Positions 25,246-32,813 of a stretch of 33,628 nt of DNA are shown one piece after another. Source of the stretch: an uncultured Collinsella sp. (lineage in GTDB: Bacteria; Actinomycetota; Coriobacteriia; Coriobacteriales; Coriobacteriaceae); assembly GCA_900551365.1 (NCBI GenBank), contig URVZ01000014.1, positions 1 to 33,628 of the forward strand. Direction: 5' to 3'. Position 1 is the first letter of the stretch. Each line of letters starts with the position of its first letter. The notes beneath the pieces are model-generated. The model worked only from the letters and a program-made list of their open reading frames with translations. It was not told the origin of the DNA and did not search any database. Position numbers and translations under genes: made by a program.

Positions 25246-25914
25246 CTACGCGTCGACCTCCGCGATTTCTTCTGCGTCTCGCCAAGTTGAAAGGAGCGAT
25301 GTCGAAAACTCCTTTTCGGTTAGCGTCAAGACATCCTTCACGCAAAAACCTTTCAATTTGTCAGGAAGCCCAAAACGCGCTTTTTTCCTAATCGAGCTGG
25401 CAACCCGCTTCAACGCGGTCTTGTTCTTGTCCTCGTTGTATACCAAAACAAAGACGCAGTGCTCGCGAAACCATCTCGTCCTCTTTCCCCACAGGTCCGA
25501 GCAGATCAAAACGCTGTCCTTGCACTTCTCGATGAGGGCGTCCCTTTGGCCAAGATTGATACCAAGCTCTTCGTCATCCTTGGGATTGAGCCTCTTCCCC
25601 AGCGTCTCCTTCAGACTGCCGTTTTTAAATTCGACTAGATATAACGTTTCCCGATCGCAATACAGCGCATCGGCGGAGCGCGGGAGTTGCATCCACCTAT
25701 TGACCTTCTTGCAGTAGCATTCTTTAACAGAGTCAAAATTGACAACAGGCAAATCGTCATCCACAAGAGAGACGCTCCCGTCTCTGGATGTTTTGGAGAT
25801 GGTCGACGTGCAGTCCCTTAGGATACAGGTCCTGCAACGGGAGCAACCATCGCTGCCATCTGGCACCGCGGGAGAGTTCGGATGAGGGCAGGAGGCGCAC
25901 AGGTCGCTACTCAA
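25246..25914 (-). CDS. Putative PD-(D/E)xK nuclease with N-terminal cysteine cluster
   Basis: 222 residues from the TTG at 25914, chosen because GGGAGGAG lies seven bases before it; a longer TTG frame to 25944 lacks a site. The N-terminus has CASC, CSRCRTC and a further Cys, a likely zinc ribbon. The middle reads SADALYCDRETLYLVEFKNG, which has the Asp ... Glu-x-Lys pattern of PD-(D/E)xK nucleases, followed by a Gln/Arg-rich helix (LGQRDALIEKC). It overlaps the stop of the ATPase gene by eight bases, so the two are translationally coupled and likely partners. I do not recognise a named family; nuclease activity is inferred from the motif alone. Confidence 0.65.
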   Translation of the reverse strand: MSSDLCASCPHPNSPAVPDGSDGCSRCRTCILRDCTSTISKTSRDGSVSLVDDDLPVVNFDSVKECYCKKVNRWMQLPRSADALYCDRETLYLVEFKNGSLKETLGKRLNPKDDEELGINLGQRDALIEKCKDSVLICSDLWGKRTRWFREHCVFVLVYNEDKNKTALKRVASSIRKKARFGLPDKLKGFCVKDVLTLTEKEFSTSLLSTWRDAEEIAEVDA

Positions 25915-27205
25915 GGCCGTACTCCTCCCTCTCAAGCGTATCAAAAGGAGCCGCCAGCTTCTCGTAGGCGACCTCAGTCGAGCCGGTTATATCGGCAAAG
26001 CGAGAGCGTCCATCAGTGCAGGTCTCCGCAAGATAATATGAGCACAATCCATCAACAGCGTGCTTCTTAGAATACACTTCGATCGCATTCAGGAAATATG
26101 GACTATGGGTGCTCATTAAGACGTGCATCCCGAGCTCTTTCTGGAGCAGCACGATTATCTCGGCGAAGGCCAGCTGCCATGCAGGATGAAGATGAATCTC
26201 GGGTTCATCGAGGATAATAGTCCCTCCGGCATCTAGCGCGCCGGACTTCAAGAGCACCTTCATGATGGCGAACGTCTTCAAGCCAGCAGAAAGGTTCCCA
26301 GGCTCCAACCCCCGAGCGAAGCCCTCTTCGAGATACGTAAGGTGACCGCGACTTTCGCTCCTCTCGAAATGCCCCGGACATAAGGAGGAAACCTTGTCCA
26401 TGAGAACCTTCAGGTGTCGCTCCTTCGCGATCTCTTCGAACAGCGAGGACTCGCTGTCATCGTTACGGATGGTCGCCTGAATCAAATCTTGCCGCAGCTC
26501 CTCCTGGTGTCCAAGGAGGGGCTTGAACCGAAAAGCGGGGCCGTAGGGTCCTCCGAGAGAATCGATCAGGAACGGGTCGTCCAGATAATGCGCCCTGAAT
26601 CGCAAAACCCTCCTATCGTGCACCTCCGCCACCTCGTCACTTGCAACCGAGAAAACCGTAGATGCGTCCTTTATCTGGAGTTCGACCTTCCCGGGCTCTT
26701 CGCCGAAAACCGAATTGATCTGGCCGTTGAACTCGCTTCGGAACCTGTTTGTCGCAATCGCACGAAATACCTCATCATCGGAGATATCCATGATCTCGAT
26801 AATCTGATCGGCAACTCCTGCTACGCCATTTGTGAAATCGGATTCGATCTCACGGGAGATCTCCTCCCCGTAATACTCCTTTATCTCATCAATAAGCTCG
26901 TCCCTCGTGCACTCGCCCGAAAAAACCCTGTCGATGAAACTATTCATTCTTCCAGCAGTTCGCCTGTGGCGAGACGTGGAGTCGAGAGGGCTTCCCACAT
27001 ATGCCTTCCTGATGGCGCGCTCAACACTATTGCGCCTCATGCGGTCGATTTTGTTCTCCGAATCGGACATGCTGTTGAAGGCCGCATAAAGCGCTTTTCC
27101 AACCGTGCTTTTCCCCGTCCCGTTCTCCCCGGCGATCACGGCAATACCATTAATCTCGATATCGGCCTCAGCGACCCTGCCGATGTTTTTCATCTTGATT
27201 TTCAA
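25907..27205 (-). CDS. RecF/OLD-like AAA ATPase (AAA_21 type)
   Basis: 432 residues. Walker A GENGTGKST (residues 26-34) follows a short N-terminal strand pair; a helical insert of about 200 residues precedes NLSAGLKTFAIMKVLL (signature), GGTIILDEPEIHLHPAWQ (Walker B) and MSTHSPYFLNAIEVY (switch His). This is the compact SMC-like ATPase found in anti-phage pairs such as Septu, PARIS and OLD systems, and no TOPRIM domain follows. The start codon is TTG with GGTGAT upstream; ATG at 27193 is possible. The downstream partner has a nuclease-like motif. It lies in the island between IS remnants. Confidence 0.85.
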   Translation of the reverse strand: MKIKMKNIGRVAEADIEINGIAVIAGENGTGKSTVGKALYAAFNSMSDSENKIDRMRRNSVERAIRKAYVGSPLDSTSRHRRTAGRMNSFIDRVFSGECTRDELIDEIKEYYGEEISREIESDFTNGVAGVADQIIEIMDISDDEVFRAIATNRFRSEFNGQINSVFGEEPGKVELQIKDASTVFSVASDEVAEVHDRRVLRFRAHYLDDPFLIDSLGGPYGPAFRFKPLLGHQEELRQDLIQATIRNDDSESSLFEEIAKERHLKVLMDKVSSLCPGHFERSESRGHLTYLEEGFARGLEPGNLSAGLKTFAIMKVLLKSGALDAGGTIILDEPEIHLHPAWQLAFAEIIVLLQKELGMHVLMSTHSPYFLNAIEVYSKKHAVDGLCSYYLAETCTDGRSRFADITGSTEVAYEKLAAPFDTLEREEYGLE

Positions 27206-27286
27206 TGCATATCACCAGCTCTAAACTCGCGAGACTCAATAGCTCGATTATCGCACAGAGAGATCGACTTCTCGAGGACTCCCTAA

Positions 27287-27409
27287 ATGGAACGCGCGGT
27301 GAGGACATGGCTCGCCGCCGTCCGCTTCGCGTTCGCGCGGGGGAAGGTGACGACCTGGGACCTCTCCGGGCTCATCGAGAGGAGCGCCAGATTCTCCTCG
27401 TCCATTTGA
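27287..27409 (+). CDS. Short unrecognised ORF
   Basis: 40 codons, MERAVRTWLAAVRFAFARGK then VTTWDLSGLIERSARFSSSI. No ribosome-binding site is evident before the ATG. It may be the tail of a lost element gene lying next to the IS3 fragment. I do not recognise it and cannot say that it is expressed. The stretch 27206-27498 otherwise shows no gene. Confidence 0.2.
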   Translation: MERAVRTWLAAVRFAFARGKVTTWDLSGLIERSARFSSSI

Positions 27410-27498
27410 ACTGTATCGTATTCAAGGACACTTGACTTAGAGGAATGGCGTTGAGCGGCGATAATCGTTTCAGCGCCAAAAAGAAAGGAGTGTCAGTC

Positions 27499-27717
27499 AT
27501 GGCAGACGGGCCCTCCTACACAGCGGGGTACCGCGCCGAGGCCGCAGACTTCGCCGCCGCGTCGGGGAAGCCCATCGCCCAAGTGGCAGCCGACCTCGGC
27601 ATCAACGAGAAGACCCTGGGAAGATGGGTGACGGTCAGGAAGAAGGAGCTGACCAACCACCCGGTCGCGGCGGCCGCAAGTGCATGCGCGAGCTCGAGCC
27701 CGAGAACGAGCTCCTAA
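27499..27717 (+). pseudogene. IS3-family OrfA (helix-turn-helix) fragment
   Basis: ATG with AAAGGAG upstream. YRAEAADFAAASGKPIAQVAADLGINEKTLGRWV is the HTH_Tnp_1 domain of IS3/IS911 OrfA. The frame shifts after ELTNHPVAA; the usual leucine-zipper part (MRELEPENELLKG) continues in another frame at about 27680-27720 and then stops. OrfB is absent. It marks the right edge of the island, right next to the galE terminator. Confidence 0.7.
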
Positions 27718-27749
27718 AAGGCCCCGACCTCACATTGGAGGCCGGGGCC
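27716..27749 (-). terminator. Terminator of galE
   Basis: On the minus strand GGCCCCGGCCTC pairs with GAGGTCGGGGCC (one G-T wobble), loop CAATGT, then TTTT. A second small inverted repeat, GTAGATTT with AAATCTAC, lies at 27751-27780. Confidence 0.85.
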
Positions 27750-27792
27750 CGTAGATTTTGGAATATGCCTAGAAATCTACCGCGGTTGAGTG

Positions 27793-28854
27793 CTACTCGG
27801 CGTCGGCGAAGCCGTTGGGGTTGTGGCTCTGCCAGTTCCAGCTATCGCGGCACATGTCCGCGATGTCGTACTGGGCCTTCCAGCCCATCATGCGCTCGGC
27901 CTTGGAGGCATCGCACCAGTTGGCAGCGATGTCGCCGGCGCGGCGCTCGCGGATCACGTAGGGCAGCTCCTTGCCACAAGCCTTGGAGAAGGCGGCGACG
28001 ACCTCGAGTACCGAGGTGCCGGTGCCGGTGCCCAGGTTAAAGATCTCGACGCCGGTCTTGCCGTTCATCCAATTAAGGGCGGCAACGTGACCAGAGGCCA
28101 GATCGCACACGTGGATGTAGTCGCGCACGCCGGTGCCGTCGGGGGTGGGGTAGTCGTTGCCAAAGACCTGAACGGCCTCGAGCTTGCCCACGGCGACCTG
28201 GGCGACATAGGGCACCAGGTTGTTGGGGATGCCCTTGGGGTCCTCGCCGATCAGGCCCGACGGATGAGCGCCGATGGGGTTGAAGTAACGGAGCAGCACG
28301 ACGTCCCACTCGGGGTCGGCGGTGTGGACGTCCATAAGGATCTGCTCGATCATCCACTTGGTCCAACCATAGGGGTTGGTCGCGGGCTTCTTAGGATCCT
28401 CCTCGGTGACGGGCGGGTTGTCCGGGTCGCCGTAGACGGTCGAGGAGCTCGAGAAGATGATGGACTTGCAGCCATGGTTGCGCATGACGTCGATGAGCAC
28501 CAGGGTGTTCTCGATGTTGTTGTGATAGTACTCGACGGGCTTGCTCACCGACTCGCCGACGGCCTTAAAGCCGGCAAAGTGGATGACACGGTCGATCTGA
28601 TGGGTATCGAAGATCTTGTTCATCGCATCGCGGTCGAGCACGTTGGCCTCGTAGAAGGTGAGGTTCTTGGCGGCCTCGTCGCCCACGATGGTCTTGACGC
28701 GGTCGACGGCGACGGCGCTGGAGTTGGAGAGATCATCGACGATGACGACCTGGTAGCCACCCTCGAGCAGCTGAACGACGGTGTGCGAGCCGATAAAACC
28801 GGCGCCACCGGTAACGAGGACGCAGGTGTCTTTGGGGTCGAGTGCTTTGGACAT
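27793..28854 (-). CDS. galE: UDP-glucose 4-epimerase
   Basis: 353 residues; interconverts UDP-galactose and UDP-glucose (Leloir pathway, also supplies wall and capsule precursors). N-terminal NAD-binding GGAGFIGSHT, VIHFAGFKAVGES, SSSSTVYG and the catalytic YGWTK (Tyr-x3-Lys) are intact, as are LRYFNPIGAHPSG and DGTGVRDYIHV. AGGAG lies seven bases before the ATG. The final residues SHNPNGFADAE are typical of the family. It stands alone, with its own terminator, beside the accessory island. Confidence 0.96.
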   Translation of the reverse strand: MSKALDPKDTCVLVTGGAGFIGSHTVVQLLEGGYQVVIVDDLSNSSAVAVDRVKTIVGDEAAKNLTFYEANVLDRDAMNKIFDTHQIDRVIHFAGFKAVGESVSKPVEYYHNNIENTLVLIDVMRNHGCKSIIFSSSSTVYGDPDNPPVTEEDPKKPATNPYGWTKWMIEQILMDVHTADPEWDVVLLRYFNPIGAHPSGLIGEDPKGIPNNLVPYVAQVAVGKLEAVQVFGNDYPTPDGTGVRDYIHVCDLASGHVAALNWMNGKTGVEIFNLGTGTGTSVLEVVAAFSKACGKELPYVIRERRAGDIAANWCDASKAERMMGWKAQYDIADMCRDSWNWQSHNPNGFADAE

Positions 28855-29121
28855 GTAGTCTCCTATCGAATCAGGAACACTTCTTCAGGGGAGTATAGCG
28901 CAGGCAGGGACGCCCAAATCGTGCGCTGTGGGAAAAGCAGAGGATTGTGCTAACGTACTCATCAGAAGAGCTTGCGTACGCATAACCTGATCTTTGGCAT
29001 TTGCTTACGAGCCGCTGACCTTGTAGTTTCCTGCCGTTCGTGGAAATCGTTGGGACGTGCCATATGTACGCTAATATGTATGAGTTGAGCGACATATAAA
29101 TAAACATGTAACGGAGTACAT

Positions 29122-30327
29122 ATGTCACCAAACAGCGATTCCATCCTTTCCCAGGAGCTCTCGCGCCGCACTGCCCTCAAGGCCCTGTTCGGCGCCGCTT
29201 CTGCGGCAGTTCTTTTTGGCCTGCCCGCTCGCGCCCATGCGGCGGAGGCTTCCAAAGAAACCACCGATAAACTGAATGCCGCCCAGGCCCAGCTCGACGA
29301 GGTTCAGGCCCAGCTCGACAGCATCGCAAATGAGTATGCGGCGCTGGCCAACAAGAATGCCCAGACCCTCAACGACATCGAGAATGTCCAGGGCAAGATT
29401 GACGACACGCAGGCCCAGATCGATGAAAAGAAGGCCGAGCTCAAGAAGAAGCGCAACGACCTTTCCGATCGCGTGGCCGCCAGCTACAAGTCCGGCGGCA
29501 CGAACATCCTGTCGCTGCTGCTGGCCTCTGGCTCGTTTGAGGAACTCGTCGCCAACGCGCATTACGTTGAGAAGATCAACAAGAGCGACCGCGACGCCAT
29601 CGAGGACATTCAGACCATCCAGGAAGAGCTCGATGCGCAAAAGACCGAGCTCGAGTCGCAGAAGGCCGACTTAGAGAAGCTCAAGGACCAGCAGACTGCC
29701 CAGATGCAGGACATGCAGGCCAAGCAGCAAGAAGTCCAGACCGTGCTGAACGGTCTTTCCGACGACGTCAAGGAGCTCATGGCTCAGCGCGATTCCGAGA
29801 TCCTCGCTGCTGCCCAGGCTGAGGAGGCCGCTAGGAAGGCTGCCGCTGCCGCGGCTGCCGCGAACAAGAACAATTCCTACTCGGGTGGTTCGAGCTCGGG
29901 TGGTGGATCGTACGCGCCCGGAACTCCGCAGCAGAATGCCGGCTCGGGCAAGCAGCAGGCTGTCGTCAACGCGTGCTACTCCACGCCTTCGCCGGGTCAG
30001 AACTGGTGCGCGGCGTGGGTTACCAATGTCTTCCGTAACGCCGGCGTTGGCTACTTTGGCGGTAACGCGTGCGATATGTTTAACGCATGGTGCTATAGCT
30101 CCGACCGCTCGGCGCTGCAGGTGGGCATGATCGTGGCCGACTCATCGCATAGCGGCACGGGTGCTCCGGGCCTTATCTACGGTCATGTGGGTATCTACGT
30201 TGGCGGCGGCATCGTTATGAGCAACGAGGGTGCCATTACGTCTAAGTCGCTTGATTCGTTTATTAGCTTCTATGGCACTGGCTCTGGCGTGCGTTGGGGC
30301 TGGCTTGGCGGTATTGCGCTGTCGTAG
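29122..30327 (+). CDS. Exported coiled-coil CHAP peptidoglycan hydrolase
   Basis: 401 residues. A twin-arginine signal (SRRTALKALFG, then a hydrophobic stretch and ARAHAA) predicts Tat export with cleavage near residue 41. Residues about 45-235 are a heptad-rich coiled coil like that of PcsB/CwlO-type hydrolases (KETTDKLNAAQAQLDEVQAQ and repeats). A Ser/Gly linker (SGGSSSGGGS) leads to a C-terminal CHAP domain with the catalytic cysteine in NWCAAW and histidine in YGHVGIYVG. It probably cuts peptidoglycan cross-links during division under control of FtsEX-like partners, an inference from the architecture. GGAG precedes the ATG. A terminator follows. Confidence 0.85.
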   Translation: MSPNSDSILSQELSRRTALKALFGAASAAVLFGLPARAHAAEASKETTDKLNAAQAQLDEVQAQLDSIANEYAALANKNAQTLNDIENVQGKIDDTQAQIDEKKAELKKKRNDLSDRVAASYKSGGTNILSLLLASGSFEELVANAHYVEKINKSDRDAIEDIQTIQEELDAQKTELESQKADLEKLKDQQTAQMQDMQAKQQEVQTVLNGLSDDVKELMAQRDSEILAAAQAEEAARKAAAAAAAANKNNSYSGGSSSGGGSYAPGTPQQNAGSGKQQAVVNACYSTPSPGQNWCAAWVTNVFRNAGVGYFGGNACDMFNAWCYSSDRSALQVGMIVADSSHSGTGAPGLIYGHVGIYVGGGIVMSNEGAITSKSLDSFISFYGTGSGVRWGWLGGIALS

Positions 30328-30409
30328 CTGCGGTTTGAAGTAAGTTGGTCCCGGACCTTCCGGGTTCGGGGCGCGACACACCGGACTGGGTTATCTGAAT
30401 AAATATGGT

Positions 30410-30437
30410 GAAGGCCCCTTTCGGGGCCTTCTTTTTA
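30410..30437 (+). terminator. Terminator after the CHAP hydrolase gene
   Basis: GAAGGCCCC pairs with GGGGCCTTC around the loop TTTC, followed by TTTTTAT. The tail overlaps the stop-codon end of the convergent murB. Confidence 0.9.
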
Positions 30438-31397
30438 TAAAAATTCGCCTACTCGGTGGACTTCGGGTTCTAGGTCTACGTTGAATTGGTCTTTGACGGT
30501 TGCCTGGATGTGGCGGATGAGTTCGTCGACGTCGGCGGCGGTGGCGTGGTCGGCGTTGACGATAAAACCGCAGTGCTTTTCGCTTACCTGCGCGCCGCCG
30601 ACAGCATGGCCGCGCAGTCCGGCATCCATGATGAGCTTGCCGGCAAAGTAACCCTCGGGGCGCTTGAAGGTGGAGCCGGCACTCGGCATGTCGAGCGGTT
30701 GCTTGTCCTCGCGACGCTGACGGTAGTCGTCCATGTCGGCCTTGATCATCGCGGCGTTGCCCGGGGCGAGATTGAAAGTGGCTGAAAGCACGATAAAGCC
30801 GTCGTCGGCGATGCGGCTCTTGCGATAGCCCAGGTTGAGCTCATCGACATCGAACTCGATGATGTTGCCGCTGCCACGGGTGCCGTCGTCGAGCTGGCGA
30901 GCAGGTTTGTAGACGCGCACGGACTCTAGCACATCGGCCATGCAGGCACCGTAGGCACCGGCGTTCATGTAGCAGGCGCCGCCGACCGATCCGGGGATGC
31001 CCGAGATGGGCTCCATGCCGGTGAGGCCGGCCTCGGCTGCCGCAGCGGCGACATCGGAAAGCAAGGCGCCGGCCGCCGCCGTGACGTGCGTACCGTCGAT
31101 CGTAATGTTGGAGAGGCCTTCGCCCAGCGCCACGACGACGCCACGGATGCCCTTGTCGCCGACGAGCAGGTCGGAGCCGTTGCCCACGATGGTGAGCGGC
31201 AGGTCGCAGCGATAACAGGTGTCGAGCGTGGCGACGAGGCCCTGCTCGGTATCGGGCGTGACAAAGACGTCGGCCGGGCCGCCGATCTTAAACGTGGTGT
31301 GCTCGCGCATGGGCTCGCTCATCAGCACGTTGTCCTCGCCGGCAACGCCAGCAAGCGCGCACAGCAGGTCCTCGTTAAAAAAGTCGTTCTCGTGCAT
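30435..31397 (-). CDS. murB: UDP-N-acetylenolpyruvoylglucosamine reductase
   Basis: 320 residues; FAD enzyme making UDP-MurNAc in peptidoglycan synthesis. Motifs: HTTFKIGGPADVFV (FAD domain start), GNGSDLLVGDKGIRGVVVAL, GIPGSVGGACYMNAGAYG, and SAGSTFKRPEGYFAGKLI with the catalytic Ser, then VSEKHCGFIVN and the late Glu in LEPEVHRVG (type I, with no deletion in that region). The start at 31397 is chosen because AAAGGCGG precedes it; the frame runs on to a TTG at 31442. Confidence 0.95.
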   Translation of the reverse strand: MHENDFFNEDLLCALAGVAGEDNVLMSEPMREHTTFKIGGPADVFVTPDTEQGLVATLDTCYRCDLPLTIVGNGSDLLVGDKGIRGVVVALGEGLSNITIDGTHVTAAAGALLSDVAAAAAEAGLTGMEPISGIPGSVGGACYMNAGAYGACMADVLESVRVYKPARQLDDGTRGSGNIIEFDVDELNLGYRKSRIADDGFIVLSATFNLAPGNAAMIKADMDDYRQRREDKQPLDMPSAGSTFKRPEGYFAGKLIMDAGLRGHAVGGAQVSEKHCGFIVNADHATAADVDELIRHIQATVKDQFNVDLEPEVHRVGEFL

Positions 31398-31504
31398 ACG
31401 AATATCCGCCTTTTGGTGGTCGTTGTCATCAATCGATTGCAATATACCCCACCCGGACGGATTTGGTGCGCTGGCGGCGATAAAACAGCCGTCTACCGGA
31501 TTGG

Positions 31505-31515
31505 TAAAGTGTTTA
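31505..31515 (+). promoter_or_regulatory. LacI-type operator-like site before the lacI gene
   Basis: TAAAGTGTTTA within GGTAAAGTGTTTATCACC, 65 bases before the regulator start. It resembles the AAAACGTTTT sites near the phosphoketolase gene. Confidence 0.35.
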
Positions 31516-31580
31516 TCACCGAGGTAGAGGGGTGGTCGCTATACTTTCAAGAGATTGCGCGTAAACCTGGAAGGAGCGAG

Positions 31581-32609
31581 ATGGCCAACAAAGTCACCCT
31601 CAAGCAGATCGCCCAGGAGGTGGGGCTTTCCCCCTCGTCGGTCTCGCTTGTGCTCAATAATCGGCCCTGTCGCATCTCGGAAGAAAACCGCAAGCTCATC
31701 AAAGAGGTCGCGGCGCGCAACCACTATGTTCCCAACCAGATCGCGCGCAGCCTGGTCATGCGCGAGTCGCGCACGCTGGGCCTTATCGTCCCTAACATTG
31801 AGAGCCGCTTTTTTGCCTCGCTCGCCGGTAGCCTGGAAAAGCGCTGTCGCGAGGACGGCTATGCGCTCTTCATTACCAGCTCGGGTGGAAGCGCCGATGA
31901 CGATCTGGAGCTGCTGCGCCAGCTGGTGACGCGCGGCGTTGATGGCGTCTTCCTGGTCGTAGGCGACGAGTTCTCCGACGACCGCGCCCTGCGCGAAGAA
32001 GTCAGCCATCTGCCTATCCCTGCCGTGATGGTCGATCGTGCCATTGAGGGGCTCGAGTGCGACAAGGTGATGTTCGACCACGAGATGGGTGGCTACATGG
32101 CCACTCGCTATCTGATCGAGCAGGGCCACCGTCGCATTGCCTGCTTGGTTAACGCGCGCCGTTCCAATACGGGGCGTAAGCGACTTGCCGGCTATGAGCG
32201 CGCGCTGCGCGAGGTTGGCCTGCCTATCGACGCACGTTTGGAGTTTGAGAGCGAGTACTACATTCCGAGTGCCTATGAGGCCTCGGAGGCGGTGCTCGCA
32301 ACTGATGCCACCGCTGTGTTCGCAAGTTCGGATAACATCGCCCTCGGTCTGCTCAAGCGCTTGCACGAGATGGGGAAGAGCATCCCGGGCGATATCTCGG
32401 TGGTGAGCTATGACAACTCGGCGGCCGACGTTCTCTTTGAGCCGGCGCTGACCGCGATTGAGCAGGATCCTGGTGTCCTCGCGGAGCATGCTTTTGGCTG
32501 CATGTCCAAGCGTCTTGCCGGTAGGGGCGGTAGACGTGCCGAAGAGGTCGTCCTGGAGCCGGCGCTTATCGTTAAGGGCAGCGTGCTCGAGCTTACTAAA
32601 CACAACTAA
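31581..32609 (+). CDS. LacI-family transcriptional regulator
   Basis: 342 residues. Residues 1-50 are the LacI helix-turn-helix (VTLKQIAQEVGLSPSSVSLVLNNRPCRISEENR) with the hinge YVPNQIARSL; the rest is the periplasmic-binding-like core with TLGLIVPNIESRFFA, DGVFLV, GGYMATRYLIEQGHRRIA and ALTAIEQDP. AAGGAG lies seven bases before the ATG; the upstream part of the frame is antisense to murB. Ligand unknown. TAAAACGTTTTA palindromes lie between it and the phosphoketolase gene, the probable target. Confidence 0.93.
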   Translation: MANKVTLKQIAQEVGLSPSSVSLVLNNRPCRISEENRKLIKEVAARNHYVPNQIARSLVMRESRTLGLIVPNIESRFFASLAGSLEKRCREDGYALFITSSGGSADDDLELLRQLVTRGVDGVFLVVGDEFSDDRALREEVSHLPIPAVMVDRAIEGLECDKVMFDHEMGGYMATRYLIEQGHRRIACLVNARRSNTGRKRLAGYERALREVGLPIDARLEFESEYYIPSAYEASEAVLATDATAVFASSDNIALGLLKRLHEMGKSIPGDISVVSYDNSAADVLFEPALTAIEQDPGVLAEHAFGCMSKRLAGRGGRRAEEVVLEPALIVKGSVLELTKHN

Positions 32610-32744
32610 ACACGTTTATCAATTTGCAGAGACCGAATGTGGAGCACCTGTGACGGGCAATGCCGCAGGTGAATGTCGCGTTTTGCTAATCGATGGGATT
32701 GATAAGGGTGGTAAAACGTTTTTTCACCATGATAAAACGTTTTA
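32607..32744. promoter_or_regulatory. Three LacI-type palindromes upstream of the phosphoketolase gene
   Basis: TAAACACGTTTA at 32607-32618 (overlapping the regulator's stop), AAAACGTTTT at 32713-32722 and TAAAACGTTTTA at 32733-32744. The last two have centres 21 bases apart, two helical turns, so dimers could bind side by side. A weak TATACT -10 follows at about 32749. Confidence 0.6.
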
Positions 32745-32813
32745 GCAAATATACTAGTCCCAACGAAAGGTTGCCGTATCGGAGGGCGACCGCACAGCGA
32801 AGGGACATAAACA

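Noticed and set aside
31086..31580. N-terminal extension of the LacI regulator
   Set aside because: The extension is antisense to murB and its promoter region; the ATG at 31581 has a good ribosome-binding site and fits the family start.
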